Origin: CALMNV01 sp035688975
GTDB lineage: Bacteria > Actinomycetota > Actinomycetes > Actinomycetales > Dermatophilaceae
Length of the DNA stretch: 64,000 nt
Direction: 5' to 3'
Assembly (NCBI RefSeq): GCF_035688975.1
Contig: NZ_DASSMH010000090.1
Span: 13,914 to 77,913, forward strand
Positions 42,771 to 51,173 of this stretch are shown here, in pieces (position 1 is the first letter of the stretch; the number at the start of each line of letters is the position of its first letter). Position numbers and translations under genes: made by a program. The notes below the pieces were generated by a model. The model did not search any database, was not told where the DNA came from, and saw only the letters and a program-made list of their open reading frames with translations.

Positions 42771-44675
42771 ATGAACACCAAGACCGTCCAGCGGCTCGAC
42801 CGGGTCGTCATCCGATTCGCAGGGGACTCCGGGGACGGGATGCAGCTCACGGGTGACCGCTTCACCTCCCAGACGGCGCTGCTCGGCAACGACCTGTCGA
42901 CGCTGCCGAACTTCCCCGCCGAGATCCGGGCGCCGCAGGGCACCCTGCCCGGCGTGTCGAGCTTCCAGCTGCACTTCGCCGACCACGCCGTCCTCACCCC
43001 CGGCGACGCGCCCGACGTCCTCGTCGCGATGAACCCCGCGGCCCTCAAGGCCAACCTGCGGGACCTGCCCCGGGGCGCGACGATCATCGCGGACACCGAC
43101 GAGTTCACCAAGCGCAACCTGGCCAAGGTCGGGTATGCCGCGAACCCGCTCGAGGACGGCTCGCTCGAGTCCTGGCACGTCCACCCCCTCGCGCTCACCT
43201 CGATCACCGTCGAGGCGCTCGCCGCCTTCTCCAGCCTCAGCCGCAAGGAGAAGGAGCGGGCCAAGAACATGTTCGCCCTCGGGCTGCTCTCCTGGCTCTA
43301 CACCAGGCCGATGTCCGGCACCGAGTCGTTCCTCCAGGCGAAGTTCGCCGACAAGCCGGACATCCTCGAGGCCAACCTCGCGGCGCTGCGGGCGGGCCAC
43401 CACTACGGCGAGACGACCGAGGACTTCGCGGTCAGCTACGAGGTGGCGCCCGCCGCGATGCCCCCGGGCACCTACCGCAACGTCACCGGCAACACGGCGC
43501 TCTCGCTCGGCCTCGTGGCGGCGGCGCACCGGGCCGGCATCCCCCTCTTCCTCGGGTCCTACCCGATCACCCCGGCCTCCGACATCCTGCACACCCTCGC
43601 GCGCCTCAAGCGCTACGGCGTGGCCACGATGCAGGCCGAGGACGAGATCGCCGGCGTCGGCGCGGCGCTCGGCGCCTCCTTCGGGGGCGCCCTCGGCGTG
43701 ACGACGACCTCCGGGCCGGGCCTCGCCCTCAAGGCCGAGACGATCGGGCTCGCCGTGTCGCTCGAGCTGCCGCTCATCGTGTGCGACATCCAGCGCGGCG
43801 GGCCGTCGACCGGCCTGCCGACCAAGACGGAGCAGGCCGACCTGCTCCAGGCCCTCTACGGGCGCAACGGCGAGTCGCCCGTGGCCGTTGTCGCGCCCTC
43901 GACCCCGGCGGACTGCTTCGACATCGCGGTGGAGGCGGTGCGGATCGCGACGACCTACCGCACGCCCGTCATCATCCTGTCCGACGGCTACCTGGCCAAC
44001 GGCTCGGAGCCGTGGCGGCTGCCACGCACGAGCGAGCTGCCGGACCTCACGGTCGAGTTCACGACGGAGCCCAACGACACGGACGCCAAGGGCGAGCCCG
44101 TGTTCCACCCCTACCTGCGCGACCCGCAGACGCTGGCCCGGCCGTGGGCCGTGCCCGGCACGCCGGGCCTCGAGCACCGCGTCGGCGGCATCGAGAAGGC
44201 TGACGTCACCGGCAACATCTCCTACGACCCGGACAACCACGACCGGATGAGCCGGCTGCGGCAAGCCAAGATCGACGGCATCGCGTCGACGGTCCCGCCC
44301 CTCGAGATCGACGACCCGACCGGAGACGCCGACGTGCTCGTCCTCGGCTGGGGCTCGACCTACGGCCCCATCGCCGCGGCGGTCCGGCTGGCCCGCGCCA
44401 CGGGAGCCCGGGTCGCCCAGGCGCACCTGCGCCACCTCGCGCCCTTCCCGAGCAACACCGGTGAGGTGCTGCGGGGCTACAGCCGGGTCATCGTGCCGGA
44501 GATGAACCTCGGCCAGCTCGCCATGCTGTTGCGCGCGCGCTACCTCGTCGACGTGCGGTCCCACACCTCCGTGCGCGGGCTGCCCTTCCCGGCCACCGAG
44601 CTCGCCGACGTCGTCGTGTCCGCAGTCAAGGAGCTGGCTGCCACCGACCTGCGCCTCAAGGAGCCCGTCCGATGA
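42771..44675 (+). CDS. korA: 2-oxoacid:ferredoxin oxidoreductase, alpha subunit (KorA)
   Basis: The 634-residue protein is a fused gamma-alpha subunit. The N-terminal gamma domain starts VVIRFAGDSGDGMQLTGDRF and includes LPNFPAEIRAPQGTLPGVSSFQ. The alpha domain carries SYPITPASDILHTL, MQAEDEIAGVGAALGASFGG, TTTSGPGLALKAETIGLA and QRGGPSTGLPTKTEQADL. With KorB it oxidatively decarboxylates 2-oxoglutarate (or a related 2-oxoacid) to the acyl-CoA, reducing ferredoxin, in the cytoplasm. The start is ATG 42771; the 256-bp upstream gap has no other gene. Confidence 0.93.
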   Translation: MNTKTVQRLDRVVIRFAGDSGDGMQLTGDRFTSQTALLGNDLSTLPNFPAEIRAPQGTLPGVSSFQLHFADHAVLTPGDAPDVLVAMNPAALKANLRDLPRGATIIADTDEFTKRNLAKVGYAANPLEDGSLESWHVHPLALTSITVEALAAFSSLSRKEKERAKNMFALGLLSWLYTRPMSGTESFLQAKFADKPDILEANLAALRAGHHYGETTEDFAVSYEVAPAAMPPGTYRNVTGNTALSLGLVAAAHRAGIPLFLGSYPITPASDILHTLARLKRYGVATMQAEDEIAGVGAALGASFGGALGVTTTSGPGLALKAETIGLAVSLELPLIVCDIQRGGPSTGLPTKTEQADLLQALYGRNGESPVAVVAPSTPADCFDIAVEAVRIATTYRTPVIILSDGYLANGSEPWRLPRTSELPDLTVEFTTEPNDTDAKGEPVFHPYLRDPQTLARPWAVPGTPGLEHRVGGIEKADVTGNISYDPDNHDRMSRLRQAKIDGIASTVPPLEIDDPTGDADVLVLGWGSTYGPIAAAVRLARATGARVAQAHLRHLAPFPSNTGEVLRGYSRVIVPEMNLGQLAMLLRARYLVDVRSHTSVRGLPFPATELADVVVSAVKELAATDLRLKEPVR

Positions 44676-45751
44676 CCACCCTCGACCTCGGTATGCCGGC
44701 ACACGGCGGCGCCAGCGGCACGGCCGGCGTCCCACGCCTCGGTGAGGGCGACTCGCTGACGAAGAAGGACTTCACCTCCGACCAGGAGGTCCGCTGGTGC
44801 CCCGGGTGCGGTGACTACGCCATCCTCGCCGCCGTCCAGGGCTTCCTGCCCGAGCTCGGCCTGAAGCGCGAGAACATCGTGTTCGTCTCGGGCATCGGCT
44901 GCTCGTCGCGCTTCCCCTACTACCTCGACACCTACGGGATGCACTCCATCCACGGCCGCGCCCCCGCCATCGCGACCGGGCTGGCGGCCTCGCGCGAGGA
45001 CCTGTCGGTGTGGGTCGTCACCGGGGACGGCGACGCCCTCTCCATCGGCGGCAACCACCTCATCCACGCCCTGCGCCGCAACGTCAACCTCAAGATCCTG
45101 CTGTTCAACAACGAGATCTACGGGCTGACCAAGGGCCAGTACTCGCCGACGTCGCACGTCGGCCAGGTGACGAAGTCGACCCCGCTCGGTTCGCTCGACA
45201 CGCCCTTCAACCCGGTGTCGCTCGCGCTCGGCGCGGAGGCCAGCTTCGTCGCCCGCACCATGGACTCGGACCGCGCGCACCTGACGTCGGTCCTGCGGGC
45301 CGCCGCGGAGCACCGTGGGTCGGCCCTGGTGGAGATCTACCAGAACTGCCCGATCTTCAACGACGGGGCGTTCGCCGTGCTCAAGGACCGCACCGAGGCG
45401 CAGGCCCGGATCCTCCAGCTCGTCGACGGGCAGGAGGTCGCGGCCGGCGACACGGTCGTCGTCCGGGACCAGCGCGGCTCGCTGTCCGTCGTGCCGCGGA
45501 CCGAGGCCGACCCCGGGCAGGTCGTCGTGCACGACGTCCACGCCGAGGACCCGTCGGCGGCATTCGCCCTGTCGCGACTCGACACCCCCGACATGGGCCA
45601 CGTCCCGATGGGGGTCTTCCGCTCCGTGGACCGGCCGACCTACGACGACGGCCTGCGCGCGCAGCTCGCCTCCGCGTCGACCGGCCCGGTCACCGACGCC
45701 GACATCGACGCCCTCCTCGCGGGACGGGACACCTGGACCGTGGGCGGGTGA
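44672..45751 (+). CDS. korB: 2-oxoacid:ferredoxin oxidoreductase, beta subunit (KorB)
   Basis: The 359-residue thiamine-diphosphate subunit has [4Fe-4S] cysteines in RWCPGCGDYAI, SGIGCSSRFPYY and EIYQNCPIFND. The ThDP/Mg motif is GDGDALSIGGNHLIHALRRN with FNNEIYGLTKGQ. ATG 44672 overlaps the korA stop by 4 bp. Mycobacterial KorAB lets the TCA cycle run without the NAD-linked 2-oxoglutarate dehydrogenase. No ferredoxin gene is in the window, so the acceptor is encoded elsewhere. Confidence 0.94.
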   Translation: MTTLDLGMPAHGGASGTAGVPRLGEGDSLTKKDFTSDQEVRWCPGCGDYAILAAVQGFLPELGLKRENIVFVSGIGCSSRFPYYLDTYGMHSIHGRAPAIATGLAASREDLSVWVVTGDGDALSIGGNHLIHALRRNVNLKILLFNNEIYGLTKGQYSPTSHVGQVTKSTPLGSLDTPFNPVSLALGAEASFVARTMDSDRAHLTSVLRAAAEHRGSALVEIYQNCPIFNDGAFAVLKDRTEAQARILQLVDGQEVAAGDTVVVRDQRGSLSVVPRTEADPGQVVVHDVHAEDPSAAFALSRLDTPDMGHVPMGVFRSVDRPTYDDGLRAQLASASTGPVTDADIDALLAGRDTWTVGG

Positions 45752-46713
45752 CCGCGCCGGACACGGCGACCGCGACTCCTGCGCGCCCCGTCTCCCGGGG
45801 ACCCGGCTCCGGCGAGGTGGGGCGGGGCACGCTCCTCGGCATCGCGGCATACGGCATCTGGGGCTTCTTCCCGCTCTACTTCGACGCGCTCAAGCCGGCC
45901 GGCGCGTGGGAGATCCTGGCCCACCGCATCCTCTGGACGCTGGTCGTCTGCGTGCTGGTGCTCGCGGCCACCCGTGACGTCCGGTGGGTCGCACCGCTGG
46001 TGCGCCGTCCCCGCACGATGCTCGCCATCGCCGTGGCCGCCGGCCTCATCGCAGTCAACTGGGTGGTCTACGTCGGTGCCGTCACGGCGGGGCACGTCAG
46101 CGACGCGGCGCTCGGCTACTTCCTCAACCCGCTCGTCACGGTCGCGCTCGGGGTGGTCGTCCTCAAGGAGCGGCTGCGGCCCCTCCAGTGGGTCGCCGTC
46201 GCCATCGGCGTCGTGGCCGGCCTGTTTCTCGCCGTCGCGGGCGGCCGGGTCCCGTGGGTCGCGCTCGTCCTCGCCATGTCGTTCGCACTGTACGGCCTGA
46301 CCAAGAACCGGCTGGGGGCCACCTTGCCGGCGTTGCACGGGCTGACGGTCGAGACGGTCGTGCTCGCCCCCGTCGCCGCCGTGATCCTCGCGGTCGTCGG
46401 CGCCCACGGCGGCCTGGAGCTCGGCCGTCACGGCGGTGTGCACACGGCCCTGCTCGTCGGGTCGGGCGTCGCGACGTCGTTGCCGCTGCTCGCCTTCGCC
46501 GCCGCGGCGAGGCGGATCCCGCTCGTGACGGTCGGGCTGATCCAGTTCCTCACCCCGGTGCTGCAGCTGCTCTGCGGGGTGTTGCTGCTGGGCGAGGTCG
46601 TGCCGCCGGCGCGGTGGGTGGGCTTCGGGATCGTGTGGGTGGCTCTGGTCGTGCTCACGGTCGACTCGCTCCTCGCGCTGCGCCGCGCCACCGCGGCGCG
46701 ACCCGCCGCGTGA
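45748..46713 (+). CDS. rarD: RarD-type EamA/DMT transporter
   Basis: The 321-residue protein has ten membrane segments. Family features are GIAAYGIWGFFPLYFDALKPAGAWEILAHRILW at the N-terminus and AALGYFLNPLVTVALGVVVLKERLRPLQW in the first repeat, with a second EamA repeat ending GLIQFLTPVLQLLCGVLLLGEV. RarD proteins are exporters or permeases of uncertain substrate. GTG 45748 overlaps the korB stop as GTGA, so it is in the kor transcript, though a functional link is not evident. Confidence 0.9.
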   Translation: MTAPDTATATPARPVSRGPGSGEVGRGTLLGIAAYGIWGFFPLYFDALKPAGAWEILAHRILWTLVVCVLVLAATRDVRWVAPLVRRPRTMLAIAVAAGLIAVNWVVYVGAVTAGHVSDAALGYFLNPLVTVALGVVVLKERLRPLQWVAVAIGVVAGLFLAVAGGRVPWVALVLAMSFALYGLTKNRLGATLPALHGLTVETVVLAPVAAVILAVVGAHGGLELGRHGGVHTALLVGSGVATSLPLLAFAAAARRIPLVTVGLIQFLTPVLQLLCGVLLLGEVVPPARWVGFGIVWVALVVLTVDSLLALRRATAARPAA

Positions 46714-46731
46714 GCGCCACTGCGATCAGCT

Positions 46732-46908
46732 GATCAACTGATCAACTGGCAGATCAACTGGCAGCCGCTGCTGCCCTGACGACCCCACTCGCCAGTTGAT
46801 CCGCCAGTTGATGAGCTGGCTCATGGGCGAGCGCGATCAACTGGCAGATCAACTGGCAGTCGTTGCTGCCCTGGTGACCACAACCGCCAGTTGATCTGCC
46901 AGTTGATC
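46732..46908. repeat. Two large hairpin units built from GATCAACTGGC, between rarD and fumC
   Basis: Each unit has a left arm of two GATCAACTGGC(A) copies and a right arm of two inverted copies (GCCAGTTGATC). Unit 1 has arms 46740-46762 and 46791-46813, with two mismatches. Unit 2 has arms 46835-46857 and 46886-46908, 23 bp and perfect. The loops are alike (about 28 nt, with TGCTGCCCTG), so the whole unit was duplicated. They occupy most of the 319-bp gap 46714-47032; the remainder before fumC holds CCGGGTCGG tandem repeats near 46969-46999 and no clear promoter. Confidence 0.92.
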
Positions 46909-47032
46909 CTCGCGCCGCGGCCAGCACGCCGCGCCGCGCGCCCTGAGGCGACGAGACCGGCTCGGTATGCCGGGTCGGCCGGGTCGGCCGGGTCGGCCGG
47001 GCAACGGCTCGGGGCCCGGGCACAATGGGCCC

Positions 47033-48436
47033 ATGACTGAGCAGCCGATGCGGACCGAACACGACTCCATGGGCGAGGTGCAGGTGCCCGCCGACGCCTT
47101 GTGGGGCGCCCAGACGGCCCGGGCCGTCGAGAACTTCCCGATCAGCGGGCAGCCGGTCCCGCCGGGCGTCGTCCACGCCCTCGCTCAGCTCAAGGCCGCG
47201 GCCGCCGAGGTCAACGCGGACCTCGGAGTGCTCGACCGGCCGCGTGCCGAGGCCATCGCCGCCGCCGCCCGGGAGGTGGCCTCCGGCCAGCACGACGACC
47301 ACTTCCCCATCGACGTCTTCCAGACCGGTTCGGGCACCTCGACCAACATGAACGTCAACGAGGTCGTCGCCCGGCTCGCGTCGCTGTCGAGCGGCCTGTC
47401 CGTCCACCCCAACGACCACGTCAACGCGGGCCAGTCGAGCAACGACACCTTCCCGAGTGCCCTGCGCATCGCAGCCACGGACGCCGCCCTGTCCGGGCTC
47501 GTGCCCGCCCTGACCCACCTCGCCGCGTCCCTGGCCCGCAAGGAGGCCGAGTTCGCCGACGTCGTCAAGTCCGGCCGCACCCACCTCATGGATGCCGTCC
47601 CCGTCACCCTCGGACAGGAGATGGGCGGCTACCGCCACCAGGTCGAGCTCGGCGCGGCCCGGGTCACGCGTGCGGCGAGCGCGACGTGCGAGCTGCCGCT
47701 CGGCGGCACCGCGGCCGGCACCGGGATCAACGCCGCGCCGGGCTTTGCCGCCAAGGTCATCGACAAGGTGGCGCAGGCGAGCGGCATCCCCTTCGTCGAG
47801 GCGCAGAACCACTTCGAGGCCCAGTCCGCGCAGGACGCCGTCGTCGAGCTGTCGGGGGCGGTCAAGGTCGTCGCCGTCAGCCTCACCAAGATCTGCAACG
47901 ACCTGCGGTGGATGTCCTCCGGGCCACGCACCGGCCTCGGCGAGATCCACCTGCCCGACCTGCAGCCCGGGTCGAGCATCATGCCGGGCAAGGTCAACCC
48001 CGTGATCTGCGAGGCCACCCTCATGGCCTGCGCGCAGGTCATCGGCAACGACGTCGCGATCACGACGGCGGGGGCCGCGGGCAACTTCGAGCTCAACGTC
48101 ATGCTCCCGGTGCTCGCCAAGAACGTCCTCGAGTCGATCACCCTGCTCGCCGCCACGGCGCGGCTGCTCGCCGACCGGTGCGTCGACGGCATCACCGCCG
48201 ACGTCGAGCACGCCCGCGAGCTGGCCGAGTCCTCGCCGTCCATCGTCACGCCGCTCAACCGCTACATCGGCTACGAGGCGGCCGCCGCCGTCGTCAAGCA
48301 GGCCGTCAAGGAGCGCCGCACGATCCGCGAGGTGGTCATCGAGCAGGGCCACGTCGGCGACGGCAAGCTCACCGAGGACCAGCTCGACGAGGCGCTCGAC
48401 GTGCTCGCCATGACGCGGCCGCCCCGCGCCGACTGA
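47033..48436 (+). CDS. fumC: Class II fumarate hydratase
   Basis: The 467-residue protein converts fumarate to L-malate without an iron-sulfur cluster. The signature GSSIMPGKVNPVICEA lies at about residues 320-335, with GQSSNDTFPSALRIA, SGRTHLMDAVPVTLGQE and FQTGSGTSTNMNVNEV in the usual order. The catalytic Ser is in GSSIMPGK and the His in GRTHLMDA. The start is ATG 47033; ATG 47048 is possible. Its place between korAB and the nuo operons suits a TCA-respiration cluster. Confidence 0.95.
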   Translation: MTEQPMRTEHDSMGEVQVPADALWGAQTARAVENFPISGQPVPPGVVHALAQLKAAAAEVNADLGVLDRPRAEAIAAAAREVASGQHDDHFPIDVFQTGSGTSTNMNVNEVVARLASLSSGLSVHPNDHVNAGQSSNDTFPSALRIAATDAALSGLVPALTHLAASLARKEAEFADVVKSGRTHLMDAVPVTLGQEMGGYRHQVELGAARVTRAASATCELPLGGTAAGTGINAAPGFAAKVIDKVAQASGIPFVEAQNHFEAQSAQDAVVELSGAVKVVAVSLTKICNDLRWMSSGPRTGLGEIHLPDLQPGSSIMPGKVNPVICEATLMACAQVIGNDVAITTAGAAGNFELNVMLPVLAKNVLESITLLAATARLLADRCVDGITADVEHARELAESSPSIVTPLNRYIGYEAAAAVVKQAVKERRTIREVVIEQGHVGDGKLTEDQLDEALDVLAMTRPPRAD

Positions 48437-48458
48437 CCTTTCCCTCGACTCCCCTGCC

Positions 48459-48506
48459 GGTTCGAGGTATTCGCCGACCGCGGGCGGTCGGCGAATACCT
48501 CGAACC
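48459..48506. repeat. GGTTCGAGGTATTC palindrome, copy 3 (21-bp perfect arms)
   Basis: Arms of 21 bp starting GGTTCGAGGTATTCGCC are perfectly complementary around a 6-nt loop (GCGGGC). It lies between the converging fumC and prenyl synthase genes, where it could act as a bidirectional terminator. Confidence 0.92.
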
Positions 48507-48525
48507 GCTGGGGGTCGCGGGCGCC

Positions 48526-49536
48526 TCAGCCGACGCGGGCGACGACCGACAGGGCGAGCGCCTGCAGGGCGGCCTTCGCATCGCTGTCCGGCAGCGGGTC
48601 GAGCAGTCGCTGCGCGGCCCGCGCGACGGCATACGTCTCCTCGCGAGCGCGCTCGAGAGCCGGGTGCGCGCGCAGCAGGGTCAGGGCCTCGCGCAGACCG
48701 GCCTCGTCGGCGGACAGGTCGCGGGACAGCAGCTCGAACAGCCGCGCGTCGGCTGGGTCGGCCGACTCCTTGGCCCGCAGGACCGCGAGGGTGTCGACGC
48801 CCTCGCGCAGGTCGGTGCCCGGGGTCTTGCCCGTCTCCTCGGTGTCCGAGGCGATGTCGATCAGGTCGTCGGCGAGCTGGAAGGCGATGCCGACCTTCTC
48901 GCCGTACGCGCGCATGATCTCGACCGTCCGGGCGGAGCCGCCGCCGAACATCGCGCCGTACCGCCCCGCCGTCGCGATGAGCACCCCGGTCTTGTCCGCG
49001 AGCACCTGCAGGTAGTAGTCGACCGGGTCGACGCCCGGCGGACACGGACGGTCGTCGCGGATCTGGCCCGCGCACAGCCGCACGAAGGTCTGCGCCTGGA
49101 TGCGCACCGCCTCGGCGCCCAGCCCGGCGATCAGCTCCGAGGCCTTGCCGAAGAGCAGGTCCCCGACGAGGATCGCCGTGGAGTTGTCGTATGCCGCGTT
49201 GGCCGACGGCACGCCGCGGCGCACCGTCGCCTCGTCCATGACGTCGTCGTGGTAGAGCGAGGCGAGGTGGGTCAGCTCGACGCCCGCCGCGGCGCGCACC
49301 ACGTCGTCGTTGATGCCGCCGGCGAGCTCGCCCGCGAGCAGCGTCAACAGCGGCCGGAACCGCTTGCCGCCGGCGGCCACGAGGTGACCGGACGCCTCGG
49401 CGATGAAGGGGTCGTCGTGGTCCACGACCTCGCGCAGCAGCAGGTCGACGCGGGCCAGCCCGTCCTGCAGACGTGCCGTCAGCTCGTCCGTCGCTCCGGG
49501 GACGGTGAGCACGGGCGGGGTCGCCTGCATGGTCAT
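48526..49536 (-). CDS. Trans-polyprenyl diphosphate synthase
   Basis: The 336-residue protein carries the two aspartate-rich motifs that bind Mg-diphosphate, in HLASLYHDDVMDEA and FQLADDLIDIASD, as well as AAGGKRFRPLL for isopentenyl diphosphate. The residues before the first motif, which set chain length (AGVELTHLASLYHDD), are small, favouring a long product such as the C35-C45 tail of menaquinone. Chain length cannot be fixed by eye. ATG 49536 lies 44 bp after nuoN1 on the same strand, so it may be the last gene of the nuo1 transcript. Confidence 0.92.
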   Translation of the reverse strand: MTMQATPPVLTVPGATDELTARLQDGLARVDLLLREVVDHDDPFIAEASGHLVAAGGKRFRPLLTLLAGELAGGINDDVVRAAAGVELTHLASLYHDDVMDEATVRRGVPSANAAYDNSTAILVGDLLFGKASELIAGLGAEAVRIQAQTFVRLCAGQIRDDRPCPPGVDPVDYYLQVLADKTGVLIATAGRYGAMFGGGSARTVEIMRAYGEKVGIAFQLADDLIDIASDTEETGKTPGTDLREGVDTLAVLRAKESADPADARLFELLSRDLSADEAGLREALTLLRAHPALERAREETYAVARAAQRLLDPLPDSDAKAALQALALSVVARVG

Positions 49537-49580
49537 CGGGGTCCTGCCGCTCGGGCGCTGCGCGGGGTCATCACCGGCGG

Positions 49581-51173
49581 TCAGCGGATGAACTGCGAGG
49601 CGCGGTCGCTGAGGTCGAGCAGCGCGGACGGCAGCACCCCGAGCGCCAGGGTGACCATGGTGCCGATGGCGATGGAGAACGTCGTCACCGGCGACGGCGT
49701 CACGACGGCCACGGTGTCGTCGGGCGCGTCGCTGAAGAACATGAGCACGATGACGCGGGCGTAGACGAAGACCGTGATGGCACTGCACACGACGCCGATG
49801 ACGGCGAGGACCGTGCCGGTCGCGCCGCCCGTGCCGACGGCCGCGGCGAACACGCCGAACTTCGCGACGAAGCCCGACGTCAGCGGTATGCCGGCGAAGG
49901 CGAGCATGAGGAAGCCGAAGGCCGCGGCGGTGACCGGGTGTCTCCTGCCGAGGCCCGCCCACTGCGAGAGGTGGGTCGCCTCGCCGCCGTTCTGACGCAC
50001 GAGGGAGACGATGGCGAAGGCGGCGACGGTCGAGAAGCCGTAGGCCACGATGTAGAAGAGGACCGCGCTCACCGACTTCTTGTCGAAGGCGAGCACGCCG
50101 ACGAGGATGAAACCGGCGTGCGCGATCGAGGAGTAGGCGAGCAGGCGCTTCAAGTCCGTCTGGGTGACCGAGAGCACCGAGCCGACGACCATGGTGAGGA
50201 TGGCGACGAGGACGACCGCGTTGGTCCACTCCCACCGCGCGGTGTCGAGCCCGACGTAGGCGAGCCGGAGCATGGCGCCGAAGGCCGCCGCCTTGGTGCA
50301 CGCCGCCATGAAACCGGTGACGGGGGTCGGCGCGCCCTGGTAGACGTCGGGAGTCCAGGCGTGGAAGGGCACGGCCCCCACCTTGAAGAGCAGCCCGACG
50401 AAGACGAGGAAGGCCCCGGGGATGAGCAGGCCGTTCATCGCGAGCGGCCCCGCCCCCACGGCCTTGCTGAGGTCGCCGAAGTAGACCGACCCGGCGTAGC
50501 CGTAGAGCAGCGCGGTGCCGAAGAGGAAGAACGCCGAGCTGAAGGCTCCGAGGAGGAAGTACTTGAGCGAGGCCTCCTGCGACAGCAGGCGTCGGCGCCG
50601 GGCGAGACCGGAGAGGATGTAGAGCGGCAGGGAGAGCACCTCGAGGGCGACGAACATGCCGATGAGGTCGTTCGTCGTCGGGAAGAGCATCATGCCGCCG
50701 ATGGCGAACATGGTCAGCGGGAAGACCTCGGACGTGAGCGCCCCGGCGCGGGCGGCCGCCGCCTCCAGGGGCGAGCCCGGGGTGGACGCGCCGCTCGGCG
50801 TGAACGCGTCGGGACCGACGCCGCCGAACCGCTCCGCCATGGTGAGCACGCCGAGCAGGCCGAGCAGGATGATGGTGCCCTGCAGGAAGAGCGCGGGACC
50901 GTCCACCGCGAGGGCGAAGAGGCGCCGGTTGGTGGCCGCGTCGGTCAGGCCCATGGTCAGGCCCTGGTGCCCGGCCGCGACGACGACGGCGACGAAGCCG
51001 CCGACGAGACCCGCGACCGCGACCGACGTCTGGGCGACGTGGCGGCGCTCGCGGGGCGCGAACGCCTCGACGAGCACCCCCACGATGGCGGCGGTGAAGA
51101 CGACCAGCAGCGGCAGGATCGCGAGGTAGTCGACGTTGGACTGCGCGAATGCGGCCGGAGCGACGGTGGTCAC
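49581..51173 (-). CDS. nuoN: NADH-quinone oxidoreductase subunit N
   Basis: The 530-residue proton-pumping membrane-arm subunit has Glu in DLIGMFVALEVLSLPLYILSGL, Lys in LLFKVGAVPFHAWTPDVYQGAPTPVTGF and Lys in AACTKAAAFGAML. The start ATG overlaps the nuoM stop by 4 bp. It is the last nuo gene of the main operon in the conventional order D-E-F-G-H-I-J-K-L-M-N. Confidence 0.95.
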   Translation of the reverse strand: MTTVAPAAFAQSNVDYLAILPLLVVFTAAIVGVLVEAFAPRERRHVAQTSVAVAGLVGGFVAVVVAAGHQGLTMGLTDAATNRRLFALAVDGPALFLQGTIILLGLLGVLTMAERFGGVGPDAFTPSGASTPGSPLEAAAARAGALTSEVFPLTMFAIGGMMLFPTTNDLIGMFVALEVLSLPLYILSGLARRRRLLSQEASLKYFLLGAFSSAFFLFGTALLYGYAGSVYFGDLSKAVGAGPLAMNGLLIPGAFLVFVGLLFKVGAVPFHAWTPDVYQGAPTPVTGFMAACTKAAAFGAMLRLAYVGLDTARWEWTNAVVLVAILTMVVGSVLSVTQTDLKRLLAYSSIAHAGFILVGVLAFDKKSVSAVLFYIVAYGFSTVAAFAIVSLVRQNGGEATHLSQWAGLGRRHPVTAAAFGFLMLAFAGIPLTSGFVAKFGVFAAAVGTGGATGTVLAVIGVVCSAITVFVYARVIVLMFFSDAPDDTVAVVTPSPVTTFSIAIGTMVTLALGVLPSALLDLSDRASQFIR

